Made by a program: the position numbers and the translations under genes. A DNA stretch of 64,000 bases, taken from NCBI RefSeq assembly GCF_030867145.1, contig NC_134420.1:10932823-10996822 (forward strand). Reading direction: 5' to 3'. This DNA is from Opisthocomus hoazin. Lineage: Eukaryota; Chordata; Aves; Opisthocomiformes; Opisthocomidae. This document shows, piece after piece, positions 21,340 to 36,110 of the stretch. The notes beneath the pieces were generated by a model, which searched no databases, was not told the origin of the DNA, and saw nothing but the letters and a program-made list of their open reading frames with translations. The first letter of the stretch is position 1. Each line of letters begins with the position of its first letter.

Positions 21340-23407
21340 GGGTGCAGCTCTGCTTCTAGCTCTCATTTACCTAACTTGTTTCCTTTTTGCCTCTTTCCAG
21401 TCTCTCTCTCTTAAAAAAAAAAACAAACTCCCACAAAAAGCACTTATCTCTAGACACTCCTTTCACTCTTATTAGACTATTCAGAGACAGTCCAGAAACT
21501 TAGTTCACTTTCCCCACAGCTAGGGATTTGTTTGAGCCTTTCAGCTCAAACAAATGAGGGCCTTGACCTTGTAAGGTTAATAAAGGACTATGCTCATACA
21601 GGTAACGCAGAGTCTTAGTGGGGCTTTGCTAGTTAGCAAAAAATCCACCTTCCCCTGCCTGCCACCCCATCCCCCCAAAAAAGATATTCACAGAAATAGG
21701 ATGAAACCATCTTCTTGCTTTAGATGTTCATAGTATGATTCAGAGGATTTAGCATTTATCAAAGCAGAGAAATGATGCATAAGGAAATCTGTTTTGTGAT
21801 AACAATCATTCAGTATAGATGCAAACATGTTATCATTCGACATACTGTACCAAGCAAGGCTTTTCTGCATTTTCCAGAATATATGCATATAAGAGTGTAG
21901 AAATAGTAATGCAACAGAAGATGACATTATTTAGGGCAGTAGATGAGAACTTTTAGAAGTCACTTTTCTGTTGTGAAGTTGCATCAATCAAATCTTTCAA
22001 GATGTTTATCATCTCAGTTTGCCACCTTATCCTCAGAGTTCAGTGAATTCAACTTTTTAAGGTATAGTCTTGAAATTCTCGTAAGCTACTAGGTGAAGTT
22101 TAGCCAGCAATGGCTGCCTGTGGAGACATGCTTGATCAGTTACCAGAATTCAGTAGGTGCGTATGAAATCATTTAGCTTTAGTAATTTAATCCCTTGAAA
22201 ATTGGGAAGTTTAAGGTATGAACTGTTTAAAGTTCTCTAAATTTTCTCCAGTTTTCTCTTGTCTATTCTGCTGTCAACTCACCTGTTACTCTGACGAGCT
22301 GAAGAAACTGAGACTCCCACTTTTGGACAATCTATTTTCTAGCTTTGTCTAAGCACCAGTTCTTTGTCAATCAAAGACAATAACATGTCTTTGATTAACT
22401 GTGACAGCTTGAATTTCTTCCTGCCATCCCGTTACAATGTTTTATAGTTCTTCTTCTTTTGAATAGACGCTCATTAAGCAACAAAATAAAGGTGGGTTTT
22501 TTTTGTAGCTAGATGCCTCTACCTGTATGTTTTAGCACAATGTTATTTCAAGTCTCTTGTGACCTTGAAACATTAGTTACCTCTTTTGTTTCCCTGCATC
22601 TTCATGTGTTTATGTGCTATAAAACCATTTCCCAATAGCACTTTGCTCTTATTTGGCAATTCATTGATACAGAGAACAAAGAAGTTAAATTACGAAGATA
22701 ATTCCTTTCTGAAAAAAACATAAAAAGTAAATCCTAATGGCACTGTTGCCAGTCTAGGTCAGTTTGTGGATTTTGTGTTTATACTGTGCATCTGCCAAGT
22801 TACAATATAGTGGTTTAAAAGACTGTAACCATGAGCTGGATTTTAAACTCTAATTTGATAACTTGTAAAGCAAGATTATTATGAATATTGTGTAGCTTAC
22901 TAGTATCTCTGGAAGACCCGTAACCCAAAGCTGCTGAGCGGAAAGAACTGTATGTTTTCTTACTGATCAAAGAGGAAAATTTGGTATCTTCACATGCATA
23001 AGACAGTATTAACATGCAGTTTCCCTGTTCTGCTTCCTGAATTCATCAAATAAATAATACGATCTCAGTTATGTAGGATGCATCTTTCAGCATACTCTTG
23101 GAGAGAATGCTGTTCTTATCTATGGCAAAGAATGGATTTCCAAGGCCCCAGTGCTCTCCTGCTCTGAAATTTTTCTTAGATTTCTTGCTGGGAGCATGAA
23201 TCAGTTTAATTATTTATTAAATAGGTCCCTAAATTCATGGAACCTAGATCAGTTTTGTGCCATTACAGTTGTAAAGTGGATGCTATCCTAAATGAAATTA
23301 ATAGAGAAGTGTTTTGCTTTATAGAAGGAATTACAGCCACAGTTCCAGTAGTGACAGGTAAAACTGTGAAAATTATTCTTGACATTCTAGGTGTTTTTCT
23401 GTTGTTG

Positions 23408-23427
23408 TTTTTTTTTTTTTTTTTTTT
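23408..23427. repeat. Homopolymer T tract, 20 bases
   Basis: A run of 20 T bases follows GTTGTTG. No retroposon body is recognised beside it. Confidence 0.9.
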
Positions 23428-25169
23428 ATTAATTTCATAAGTTTTTTATTTTTTCCTTCAAACAATAAAGTGAAGTCACTATTTCCTGTACTGGTAAGAT
23501 ATTACATACTCTGTGATATTTCTGCAGAAAACTGGAAGAACCAAAGATGCTTAGTGTGTGAATGCATATTTTCTTTAAGCTCTTGATACTGCTGTTTCAA
23601 ACTGAATGAGAGATAATGAAGATGCTCTTCAAAATTGCCATAATGAGTTTTGTCCAAAGAATAACCCATCAAAATTGGAGCAGACAGGAGAAAATTATTT
23701 CTCTGCCAGCTGATCAACAAACTAACGGGTAGCCTTTAGTGTTTTTCTCAACTCTGTGTATGTGATATGTAAAATATATATTTTTATATTTATTTTGTAT
23801 CCAAATGAAAATGTGTATTCATCTGTTTAGCTGAATTATCCAAGTGAAACCTGAAGTAACTGAAGATTGAAGTTGAGAATTGAATACAGGGAAAAATAGA
23901 GCACTTTGTAGTTTAGAGAGGGGAAAAGATGAGAAACCCAATGGTAACCAGATAGTATGTGATAGACAACATGCCTGGAATGGTAAATGATGGATCTGAC
24001 TTCCAAAAAGTTGCAATGACAGAGCATGAACTACTGATTGTATGAGAGATCTTTTGCAGATCACCCAAGCACATGGTGCTAAATTGATGGTGGTTTCCTG
24101 AAGCAGGAATGAATTTGGAGAAAACAGATGAGCAAGCCTGATTCTGCTTCAGCAAAACCTTGAATTAGGCTGGAGAGGTGAAAGAAGACTGAAGGCTCAA
24201 AGTCAAGACATGCTAGATAGAAGAGAAAGACATGTCCAGAGCCTGGCCCTGTTACAAATGTTGCTTACCAAATGCTGAATGTGAGTCTTGTTTTCATTAG
24301 AGCAACGATGTAAGGTGTATGAATATTCATGCAGAATGATTCACTTGTTGGCTATATCTTCATACTCTTTAAGATCAACACATTGCGTGCCAGTTAAAGT
24401 AATTACTAAAGATAAATCTAAGATGCTGAATTCTAATCTGGATTTCAAGCACGGACAGTATGGGAACTTAAGTTTTACTTTATCCTCTTCTGAAAACAAG
24501 TCTGGTTGGTCTCCACGTTCAGAGGTGACTTAGGTGGGGATTCCTTCTTGTTTCTGTCTGTACTGCTCGTACAAAGACATTATTTTGCTTCCAGTTTGCA
24601 CTATTTTCAACCCAAAGTTTATTTCAGAAGTCCTAGTTTGACAAGGAAAATATTTGCAAAGTTTCCCTTGAGTATAGCAGATCATATTTTTATTCAACTA
24701 CAATACAGTGCAAATGGTAGCATCTGCTTTGATAACCATAATGAGAACATCTTATTCTAATGATACTGCAGTAAGATTTATGAATCCATTTCTGTGGTGA
24801 TGTAAACTAATGCATGTAATCCAGTCAGCTCCTAAACTGAAGTATTTTGATCTTTCACTCCAGAGAAAAAAAATTTCTGTAGCAAAGACCTTGGGGAGGC
24901 AAGTCTGACATCTTACGTAGACAGGAAACCAGCACAAACCATCCTGCGAAGCAAAGTTTTTGCATTTCACCTGGATGGTATTTGCTGTGTGCAGTATTAG
25001 ACAGGGGATGTATTAAGATCATCTTGCATAAGACTTCTCTGTCTTTTACTTAAAATGTTCTATCATTCTGTAGTTCATAATGAGATTTCTGTTAAGCCAT
25101 CTTTGTCCTATACGTTCAGTGCCTTGGTGATATTGCAGCCAATGTTAACCTGTATGCTAATAAAAACAA

Positions 25170-25232
25170 GCTCTTAGGAATTGAAGTAGGTGATCTGAAG
25201 AGTTGCCTTCCAACCTCAGCTATTCTGTGATA
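25170..25232 (+). mobile_element. CR1 LINE 3' tail (plus strand, diverged)
   Basis: The segment GTAGGTGATCTGAAGAGTTG, followed by CCTTCCAACCTCAGC and TATTCTGTGATAA, is the plus-orientation counterpart of the CR1 3' end. It is short and diverged. The octamer end is only partly preserved. Confidence 0.75.
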
Positions 25233-25683
25233 ACACTCCCGTATAAAACTTCATAAAACCATTCTCATTAGGTTTAAGTGCAGGTCTTCACAGTGCAGTT
25301 AACATAAGCTCTTTCCTAAACCTCTTTTTTCAAGTTTTTGTGCCCAGCCTAAGTTATGAAGTTGTGTCTTGATTTATTTACGATTATAACCTTTCTATAT
25401 GCTTGGTAGTGAGGGTACAAGTGAAAAATCACATAAGCATGGATCTTCTTCCAGTGGCCTTACCATCACTCCCTAAACAGTTTCACTGGCAGATTTGTGA
25501 TCACCCAGCAGACCGAGACAAAATATGACAAAAGTTACTGGATCTTGAGATGTGTTCAGGACACGCAGTAACAACTTCAGAAATAGAGAGACCGTGGGAA
25601 ATGTGGCAATAGCTTCAACCCAGGTGCTCAGACAGGGTGCCCAGCTACCCTTGTTAACTGTGCATAAAGTGTACTTACTACTC

Positions 25684-25738
25684 AAAAAAAAAACCAAAAC
25701 AAAAAACCCAACCCCCACTCCCCAAACAAACAAAAAGC
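25684..25738. repeat. A/C-rich low-complexity tract
   Basis: A runs are interrupted by CC and CCC (AAACCAAAACAAAAAACCC). It is simple sequence with no recognisable repeat body. Confidence 0.7.
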
Positions 25739-28700
25739 CCTCCTCTAGCTGAACTTAAGATATGTTTATGCAAGTGCTATGTAAGCATATATACATGTAT
25801 AAGTAAAGTGTTTGTTGTAAGCTCTTTTGTGATACATACTTTAATAGTTGTTTCAAGAAGGGAAGAACAAATCTTAAAATTGGAGCTACTTGTACAGACC
25901 AGAAACACAGACTATTTGTAAAGTGTCAATGAAAGTAGGATGTGTAATTCTATTAAAGAAGTTGTTAACTGCATCTGAAAAAAATCAAAAGGAGTCAGGT
26001 AAATAGTTTGCTTTTCTTGAAAGTAGTCTTCTGTAATGAAAACTATATATACAAAGTATTTTAGTGTTAGTATGGATTATATTAAACCTGACAAATCTCA
26101 GTAATAAACATTATAAATGATTAGTTACCTGTTTCTTGAATTAAAATGTTCTTCAATGTAGGAAGCTGAATGTATCCAAAGTAGTAATTTTACCTGAAAC
26201 TGAAAAGAACAATTTATGGTCTGGTCTGGCAAACTTCATATGTACAGAAGGAAAATCATATTAGAACCTTTTGTTGCTAGAAGAAAGGAGAGTTGTTATA
26301 ACAAGCTTTTGTGCAAGAAAAAGATCTGTTCTGGCCTGCTTTGCAGAACATACTGTAGTGTTGTGAAAAATACATAATAGTCCACAATAGTTACTCACTT
26401 ATACTTTCTCCAGTGTATGCTACACTTCATAATAGCTGTAGATTAGGCTAAGCATTAGAAAACTGTTGTAAGAATTGTGGTCCAAATCTGTTTTACTTTG
26501 ATTGTATCCTCTATTTTAATTATGAAATTTGGTAGCATCTTCAGTTTCGCTTGTAGATTGTTAAGCCCAGCTGGTTCTCATTTCACATAAACTACTTGCA
26601 GAAGACCAGACTGGAGAAGACTGCATTGTTTTTTAACGTAGGAAGTGGAGTTTGTGTTCAAAGTAAATGATTTGGTATGGAGGGAATTCTTGCTCTAGAA
26701 TGAATTTAGTTTGGATTCACCAGTTCTTTGTAGTTTTTTTTTATTTAATCAAAGCTTCTGATTATCAAAGGACTAATTGTGGAGGACAGGACTAGCAGCT
26801 GCTCACTTCCATTGGAAACTCAGATTTGGGTACTCGGAAGCAGAGGTTCTAGATTAGTTGAGTCTGATAAAACTGCCATGCTAGGCAGCTAGCCTAGTTT
26901 GCCAGGCAGTATGCCTGTAAATACAATTTTTCACTGAATCTATTGTATTTGCTTTCCTTAACTAACAGAGTAAACAGTGCTCCTTCTGTCATGGAGCATC
27001 CCTTATGAAAGGCAGGCTAGTAGAGAAGAAACAATTTCCTCATGACAGAAGAGTAGTTCAATGTTTGTTGAAATGACCAGATTTTTCTTTTCAAGTGGAA
27101 AAGAGTGTATATATGTTTTTTCAGAATTAATAAAACTGTCTTGGATATTTCCACATGGAGTTTTTGAAGACCACTGAACACAGGGGACTAAATCTCTCAT
27201 ACAGTCCTACATATCATGTATATTTTATAAGGATAAATTTAAGTTCATTTACCCTTGATAACATGATTTGACATGGAAACTTGTTCATTTTACGTTTGTA
27301 TAGAACTGAGAATGAATGCCTTGAAATGGTTGGCAGACACAGTATGGGCTTTGTGATTGGTAAGAACTTGAGAATGCCTAGCATGGTTGATAATAAAAGG
27401 TATGACTTACAGGGTCGTGTGCCATTGAATGTATCTAACTTGTAGAAGCAGCATGCTTGACAGTTCAGAACTCTTTGCTAAGCCTATAAAATTGCACCCA
27501 ATACTCAAAACTGGATATACAGTCACCCAAAACTTACTTGTTTTAGTTGTGGCAAGAAGAGCGGAAACAGTAACAGGAATAAAGGATGTCACATTTTTCT
27601 TGCGACCTGTGATAATGTTTCTTCACCTGGGAGATACTACAAGTTTCTCTCACCTATGTGAATCTTAAAAATGCTAAATGTTGCTTTTGGATGTTGAGTT
27701 ACTGTTTTGTCTGTCTTGCAACATTGCCTCTCTGTATAATGCTTTTTCTCGTAATTAGAAAATTATGTTAATCCATTACTTGTGGAAGGTAAATAGAACA
27801 GGAGAATATATCATTCTCAGATTTAGAAATGATCTGTGGCACAGTGTTTGATACAGCTACTTCCTTACTTGTTGGCCAGTTCTGCAAGGAGTAAGATGTC
27901 CCATATTCGGAACAATGGAGGAACAAAATCAACAAAATTTGTAATTTTAGATCAGGATTTAATTTGCGATGGAGAATTTTTGCCTCTTTGATATACATAT
28001 TCTTTAGGCAGAGAAAGACAAAAACTTGAAGACAGCCTTTTCCAAAGATATTTTCATTAATCTTCAGGAAGCAATCAATATAAAAATGTTTTGTTTATAA
28101 GCATTAAACTGACATAGCTGTTAAAATGTATATTTTCATTGATGTGATGAGTAATGTGGAATATGGTGCTTTTCATAGTGACCCATTTGTTGTTCCTAGT
28201 TTGGTGCTTTTAAGCCAAGCAGATTCACTTATGATGAATTTGCTGTTTCTAGCAGAAGTATGTTTTTCCTTTCTTTGTTTCCCACAGACGCTTTCCTCAA
28301 AATAGCTAGTGGAGCTTAAATTTATATGGAAGTATTTGATACTGTCAGTTCCTGTTAGTATGAATTCAGCATGTTTGTGTTCACAGACGCAGAGTGGGTC
28401 ATATTAAACCAGCCTAGTGATGTTTCCAGTTATTTATAAAATGCTGCACAAAATGTTTCAAAGAGGGAAAAATCCTAATGTGAAATGAAATTTTACACAG
28501 TCAAAAAAACTGTCATTTTAGTAGATATCAGGATGTTGTAGGGGAGAAAGAGGAATAGGACTGGAAAGAGACTGTAAGACAGTGGCATGAAAAAGTGAGC
28601 AGTGATTAGCCACTGTTTTTTTTTTTTTTTGTAGTGTCAGAGCATTCATTGAAAAATGATACAAAATGGATCTGAAAAGAAATCAGCTAAATCTACAGAG

Positions 28701-29932
28701 GGTAGGTCCTTCAGCATTTATGAAACATGACAGTTCCTATCCAGACTGTGATTCATGAAGTCTCATGCTTGCTGATTATTGAGAAAGATGGAGTGGGAGA
28801 CTGATCACTATCCACCTGTGCTGCACTGAACATCATTAGAGACAGAGCACTGGGGCAGACAGACTTATAGTCTGAACGAGCATGACTGTTCTTACAGTGT
28901 CGTAAGAGTTCCAAAAATACATAGCCATTTTTTGCCTCTGAGTCATATGAATTTGATGGATACCTGTCTTGATTACGCTACAGGCAGTACTAAATAGAAG
29001 TCGAGGCACGAGGACCAGGGACTGCATGGGTTCTAAAAACTAAGCCAGTTGGCTGAGAAGTGTTTGCTCTTTGTTGGCAAAGCAGCTGATTTTTACAACA
29101 ATCCTCTGTGTACATCAAGGAGCTGACAGAAATTGGACACTGTGAGCAGATTTGAAAATTGGACCTCCTTAGATTTCTTTGAGATGTCAGATCTTCTGGC
29201 CCTGTGCTAGCACTGGCCTCCTTCAGTGAAACATCTGTGTTTTCAGGCTAATATTCCAAATGGTACCTGCAGAAGTTCATGCAAAATCTGTTCCACAGTG
29301 CTCATACACACTTCTGTATCTCTAGTGGGGTTTATACACATGTACTGAATAGATTCGTAAAGGAAGTTATTAGTAGTGCTTATTCTGCTGAGTTGGTTCC
29401 ATAACAGCTTAACGGGCAAGAAGAATGATTTCCATTTATAAAACCTACTGAAATGCAGGAAGGCAAACAAAAATTTAACACCAGGATTTTCCATAAGAGA
29501 CTGGCCTGATCCAGTAGGTTGTCGTGACCAGGCTGAGAAGCCTTTCCTTCAGAGAGATTTGAAAAAGCCTGAGAACTATTTATGAACCATAAGAAATGTT
29601 ATTCCAGATTCTCCAGTTTTAAAGAATGTTTTTTCCAGCAGTATAGTTTGTCTAAATATTTAGGATTTTTATAGAGGATAACTTTGAATACTTCTGTTAA
29701 TCATATATGCCTAATCTCTCTCAATTTCTGTCAAGGTCTTGTCCTCTGTTTTATGCTAGGGCAATGAGTTCATTCATGCATGAATTCTGTGTTTACTTTT
29801 ATTACCATTTCTCACCTTTCAATTTACTAGGGCATGAATTTACTTTCACAGAATCATTCATTATAGCATTTCTCCACTAAAGTTTTTCAACTCTTACATG
29901 TTTTTGTTGGTTTGGATTATTTTTTTTTTGAC

Positions 29933-29958
29933 GGGGGGCGAGGGGCTGGGGGGGAGGG
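29933..29958 (+). repeat. G-quadruplex motif next to a T tract
   Basis: The G runs are GGGGGG, GGGG, GGGGGGG and GGG, separated by CGA, CT and A. This satisfies the usual four-run quadruplex rule with very short loops. A 10-base T run ends at 29929. It lies inside PPFIBP2 intron 1 on the sense strand, so it would also be present in the pre-mRNA. Confidence 0.75.
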
Positions 29959-31118
29959 ATGCAGCTTCCCAGGTATTAGATCTGGACTTAGGTAACTTAG
30001 AAGACCTAGTTGAAATGTTGAACTGCATGGAAGAATATTTGAAGCTGTGACCTTGAGGCCAGTGAATACCTGAGATCAGAAGGGATAAGAAACAACATGG
30101 TTTATTTTGTATGTCAGAATTTTGAGTCTAACTCTTCTTAATTGTAATATTTTTATAACTAATGTGAACTGTAGTGTCAAATCTGACTTTTGTATGCCAT
30201 TCATCTTTGCATTTATTTTAAGACCAGAAATGTTCACGTTTTGGTTCATAAACTTTCCTCTCATTTATTTTAGCAGGTAATGCTTTATTGCTGAAGTTTA
30301 ACTCCAAAACATTTATTCATTGTAGCTTTTTGATGTTTCAACTGGCTAGAAATTGGAACTAGTTAGATGAACTAAAATAATGAGGGTTTTTTCACATAAT
30401 AATAAATAATGAATGTAATTTTGGTTTTGGTTTTAAGATTTGCAAAGTCAGAAGCTACATTTCCCTTTATACTCTGTAACAAAGAAAAAACATATCTGAT
30501 AACAATTAACATTACATTATGAAGTGCTTTTCTAAGCTTTTGTGAACAATGTTTAAAACAACACGGAAGGAATGAAGGGCTTTCTGCAGTTCATAGAACT
30601 GCTATGGAGAGGAGCTGAAGAAACCTCACTTGGCACATGCTGTTGTCAGTGTCAGCTTTTAACTGTAAGGATGAGACTTTGTACAAACATGAGTCAGGAA
30701 ATTTGGTTATGGTACCAATAGCAACTGTAACTTAATATCCATGAGTCCTGTGGAGGAGTTACTATGAGGCTATTTGTATTCTTAAAGTATCATAAAGTAT
30801 CAGCCAGATCATTTAGCATATTTCTAAGGGTGCTTTCATTTTTCCTTCCCACAAAATTGAAATTCAGACTCTTATTAGCAGACTTAATGGGTTTGTTTTT
30901 GAAAACAGATGTTTGGCCTTGACTTTGCTACTTCATAATGGAGTAAATTTAACTACATTCAGTACCCTTCATATTTTAAATCAAATTATTTAGAATAATA
31001 TGTTTAAAAGCAGCATAGTTCTTACTGCTTGCCACTCTTAACTTTTATCAGCAGCACACAAACGTGGTGCCAGGGTTATACCCAGCTGCCTACATAAGGT
31101 AGTTTAGCTTATTTAGTT

Positions 31119-31139
31119 AATGAGCTTAGTTAGCTCATT
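31119..31139. repeat. Perfect short inverted repeat
   Basis: The arms AATGAGCT (31119-31126) and AGCTCATT (31132-31139) are exact inverse complements separated by five bases. A hairpin could form, but there is no sign of function. Confidence 0.6.
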
Positions 31140-34100
31140 TTCAACATGGTCGTATTGTACTAGTACTGTGCTTCTCTTAAGCATGTCCCTTTATATAAGG
31201 GCTCCCAGCAATATGTTGACTAGAGACTTTACCAGTTCTTCTACCATCTACTTGAAATAGTTCAGTATCAGGTCTTTGTTCAACTTTGGCTAATCTATAT
31301 TTCTCTCTAGAGCTTCCCTCCACCCTTAGTGCGGACCTTTTACACCTTCTAGCTGAAAATAAGTGGGGTTTTTTTTTTTATTCCCATTCTGCTTATTCTT
31401 AAAAAAATCTCTATATATATAGTCTTGTTTTCATTTATTATATAAAGAGTAATCAATGAAGGAAGGCTTCTGTTTATCCTTCTGCCTATTCCAATGAAGC
31501 ATGTGAATGGGAAATAGAGCAAGTAGTGTCTTTACTAACACATAAATTAAATTTAAGCTATATTCAGAAGAATACAGTTTCTGGCTGGGTAGTCCTGGAG
31601 GATGCTATGTAAGTAGTGTTCCTTAGGCTGTCATTCTAGTGATCATCAGAAATTCTTCTGTTCCCAGCAGCTGTGGATGGTTACTTAAGACTAAGGATTA
31701 ACTTAATTGGAGAGGTATGCCTGGTTCTAAAAGGCCAGGATCCAAATATGTATTTATAACTTTTGTATTGGATGGTGTCATGAGAACTACCAAGCCAGGT
31801 CGGCGAGATGGATCAGCAATTGTGTCCTTGTGGGGTGACTGGATACAAGGTGGCATGGGGCTGGGGGAGAAGCAAGGTGGCAAATGGCAGGGGTGGAAAT
31901 TGTGCGCATTTGTTCATTCTAGCTCAGGAGTCATCTTGCAGCTGAAGAAAGCATGGAGAACTTCTGAAGCTTACCCAAGCCACTTGATATTTTATTATAC
32001 CATTAAGTACAAAGCAATGTGGTACTTGAATTTGCATCTTTAAACAGTTTACAAACAGGTATTTATTCATCCCAGAAACAAGGGTGGTGGTAGTTAGTTA
32101 TTAGCTGTGTCTTCTAAATGTAAGCGGAATTTGTAGGCCAGCCAAAGCACTAATACTAAGGCAAGATATGGATTTCAAGAGTTCTTGTCAAAAACCACAC
32201 CCCCCTCCATAACTGATAAAATTTGCAACCTCATTATTAGGAGCAGCCTTGGAAAAACATCTGACTTGCGAGTTGCCTGAATGTTCACATTCTTATCTCT
32301 GGGCAGCTGCTGGCTCAAGGCAGCCATGAAAGATTAAAATTTAATTAAGGCCTTTCATAATTCGGAAGAACATCTTGCTCATAGTGAATGCGTCTGTTAA
32401 ATATTATGTTCTTTTTGGACACAGTAAGCTATAGTTTTATATAAAGAAAGTAGGTTAAGAAATTTGCAAGGGAGATTTGCTCTAAGCACAATAGTTCTAC
32501 CAGAGATTTTTCATTTTATTTGAAATGCAAATCTCAGATTGGGATTTATAGGGTAAAGCTAGCTAAGCAAAATAAATTTAGGGCATTCAGACCAGTTTCC
32601 TCTGTCTGCACTTCCTGTAAGATCATATTACTTAGGTAATTATAGCAAACAGGGTTGCAATATCTTTATCTGTGGGCTGGGCTCTACATTAGTATGAGCA
32701 TGTGGCTTAGAAAGGATGATAATAATTTAGACTTACGTCTGCTTAACAGTAAAACTTTGGCTATTAATATCCAGCAATTTTTACTGATCAGGCAATAAAA
32801 TAAATTATTTTCTTCTTAGGGACCTGAAAAGGTGAGTAAATTGGTTCTTGTATTTTGGTGGTATATAAATTAATCTGATAAATCCTGGAGGTTATAATTT
32901 GCTAATATTAAAGCTTGTACTGTAATGTTAGAGATAGTGTTTGTTCAGTCCTTGCCAAAGCTGAAAAAACTTATTTTTCAAAATATAGATATATTTTTAT
33001 ATAGGTAGATATGTCATGGTGTTCTGCATCTGTTGATGTCATTCAGGAACAAAAACTGTACAAGGAATTGCAATTAAAATGCCAGCAAATAGATGGGTCT
33101 TGTTTGAGGCATTCAGCATGCCTTGGGATTGATGTAGGTGTCTGGTTATTTAATAATAATAAAAAAAGAATCCACAGTTACAGATATTTCTACAGGACTA
33201 GATCAGAAATTGTAACTGAAAGCTTAAGAGATCTAACAAGCCATTTTCATAATATTGCTCAGAACAGTCAAACTGTAAGAAGGGAGTGTCTGGGAAAGTA
33301 AAACTTGCCTGAAGCACAAGCAACAGGTCTGTCTAGAAAAAGATGTCAAGCAAGTAATATTACATTATTGCTCTGGAGCAAAGAACATTGCTTTTATTTT
33401 TAAATCGTTGTTTGATCAGCAGGTTTTACTCCAGCTTAATGCAGTTACGCAGCAAAGATACTGTGGATACAGATTAGAAACACGCAGAGTGTGGAGGCTG
33501 GGAGGAGATAGAAGACTTAGGTCTGGTGGTACATTTCAGCAAAACTTCCTGGTTTGTGCCAAGGTCTTGATTGAAGGTTTTTCTATAAGTAATATTTCAA
33601 ATTTGTAATGTAATGTGTTAGCATTTTCTGTACCTTTTTCACTACAGATGGTCAAATACTATATTTGATGTTCAGAAGAAACGGTAGTTCTCCATTTCTT
33701 TTTAATAACCACTGTGTATGGCTCTAACTGCTTTAAGAACACTGAGCAGGAGCTTACAGCACAAGTAAGAGCATGCGGTGCAATCTAGTAATAGAAACTC
33801 TATGATATTTGTAGTATTTGTCACTCTTTTTCTCCCTTCTAATTTTGAGCCAGTCTGCTGTCCTGATTTACCAATGCAGCTGGTGGCCTTAGATTTCTGG
33901 GGGAGTGGCTGGTGGCCACATCTGCCAAAAAGGCAAAGTAGCCTAGGTGCCTCTTTGACAGCTGCTTACTGTAGGTGGATTTCCTTTCACAGAGGTGTTT
34001 ATTACCGATGTTATGGTTGCTTTGAACAAAGAGAAATATTGCAAGGAAAGAGGCTCATTGCAGTTGAGAATCAGGTATCTCTAAAGCATTTAGTGAATCT

Positions 34101-36087
34101 ACTAAGCTACGGGCAGGTAAATGTGACAACAGAAGATTGAAATCTATCAAAAACAACAAATTGAAGCAACAGAATCAGTGGGAGTGTCTGTAAAGTTCAC
34201 ATGTGTAAGCATTCTGAAATTTAAACTTTATATCAGCTGACTTAATGACGTTCCAGATTATTCTGAGCATAATTTGTGTTATTTCCAATACCGTTAAATG
34301 AAATATTAAGGTCAGATGCATTTTCGTGAAATTCTGTTACATTTACGCTTGTTCATACTTAAATTATTATTTTGACAAAAATTGAGAGACCAAACCCAAC
34401 CATTCATTTACATTAATCTTTGTCTTGGGTGACACTAAAGATTTTTCTTCCATTTTCTGCTAAGGCATTCTCATATTGCCCTTCAGATCAGTTTGATCAT
34501 TCCTCGCATCTGTCCCTTTAGATATTGATGTTGTATACATTGACTAGAATGGACATAGGACACACACCTTACTGATAACGCAGAGATTGTCAATAAATTA
34601 ACTTTCTTTGTGTATATTTCACCATCACTATGGAGAAAAGCCTGTGTCTCAAGATTCTTAGTTTGTAAGAGAAGCAAATAATTTTGACTTGTTAGTAAGA
34701 AATTTTCTGTTCCACTGGGCTTGTTACTGAGATTAAGCATTTCTTATGATACAGTAATTAGAACTCAGCCTGAATGGTACTTTAAGGGATTTTTAAAAAT
34801 TTTTTCTGACCGTCTCTCTGAAACAAAAAATAGGTAAGCTTTTATTTTAAAGCTGACTTTATCTTCTGGCTACTGATTCTACATTCTAGTGTTTAGGCAG
34901 GCTCCAACGGAGACAGTAAATGTGGGTGGTTTAGCCACCAGTCATACAGTGGTCATGGTGGACAGTGCCTGAACTGTCACTGGATAAACACAGTATAAAA
35001 ATGTTGTAATCTATGTGATTTCCCATTAGGCATTATTACAATATTTAGTGAAATTCAAAATAATTGATTTCTTGGCATAGGTAATTGTGTGATAAAGATT
35101 AGTGAAATTTCCGGAGCATTGGAATAATCGACCCCACAAATGTGTGACCGTTGCCTATACACTTACCTACAATGTGCATAATTTGAAGGATATCTCTAGC
35201 CATTGTCAGACAGGTGTCTTTTGTGATGCTTAGAAAGCAGGTTTGAATCACAAATATAAAAACTTACTGTATCAGAATATTGAATGTCAAAAGACTGAAC
35301 TGCACCCTTCATGGAAGGGCAATCAAAATTCTGTGACGCATTAAAGGCTTTGTCAGTATTTTGAGCTGTGTGTTAGAGCACTGCAAAAAATATGTATGAG
35401 TAGAATCCCTCTTCATCACTGTGTGGGCACTGGTTTCATACTTCAGCGATGAAGTGATGTGTAAAAGGGCCTTATTTCAGAGAGATTTTTTTCACTGGCA
35501 GGGAAATGGACAGCATAAATTCTTTTCCCCTTTGAAATGTCGTCTGTTGACTGATGACTGCTACTTGACTAAGAGTCCAGCAACACCAACTCACAAGTAG
35601 AGACTAATTTTGGAACATTTTGTGTGTTATCCTTAATGTCAGATGGTAACATGAATATCTTTAATCCTGTTTTAAAGAGGCAGCAGTAACTTCAGAAACT
35701 TCATACTTGGGCTATTTTGGTTATTGGAACAGACAGAGCTGTATTTACAGTGTTATGAAAGAAGTGGTAGAAATTTTGAATGGGGATAGAGAAAGGAGGA
35801 GTAAAAATAATTTCAGAATTGGCTTTACTCTTGAGGCAGCAATCAAAAAGCAGAGCTCCTACAGAGTTCTGCCTACAGGTTAAGTGTGTTTTTCACCATG
35901 TGTTCATTCCTTCATTGAAACCTAGTCAATCCTCTTTTTCCCCATAGTGCAAAAGGTTGAAATGCACTGAACTTTGAATCTAGAAAACCGTTGTTAAGGA
36001 AGAGGGGTGGGGAATCTCAAGCTTCCAGTATTTGAGATTGTTTGGTGTTCTTTCCATCTGCATTTCCTTGTTTTAGTAAAATCTCTT

Positions 36088-36110
36088 AAAAAAAAAAAAA
36101 AAAAAAAAAA
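36088..36110. repeat. Homopolymer A tract, 23 bases
   Basis: A run of 23 A bases lies about 200 bases before the PPFIBP2 exon 2 acceptor. It may be a retroposon tail, but no body is recognised upstream. Confidence 0.9.

Noticed and set aside
33778..34140. A 120-residue frame with several cysteines and tryptophans in intron 1
   Set aside because: No domain is recognised and no splice or promoter signal is evident; consistent with chance in this length of DNA.
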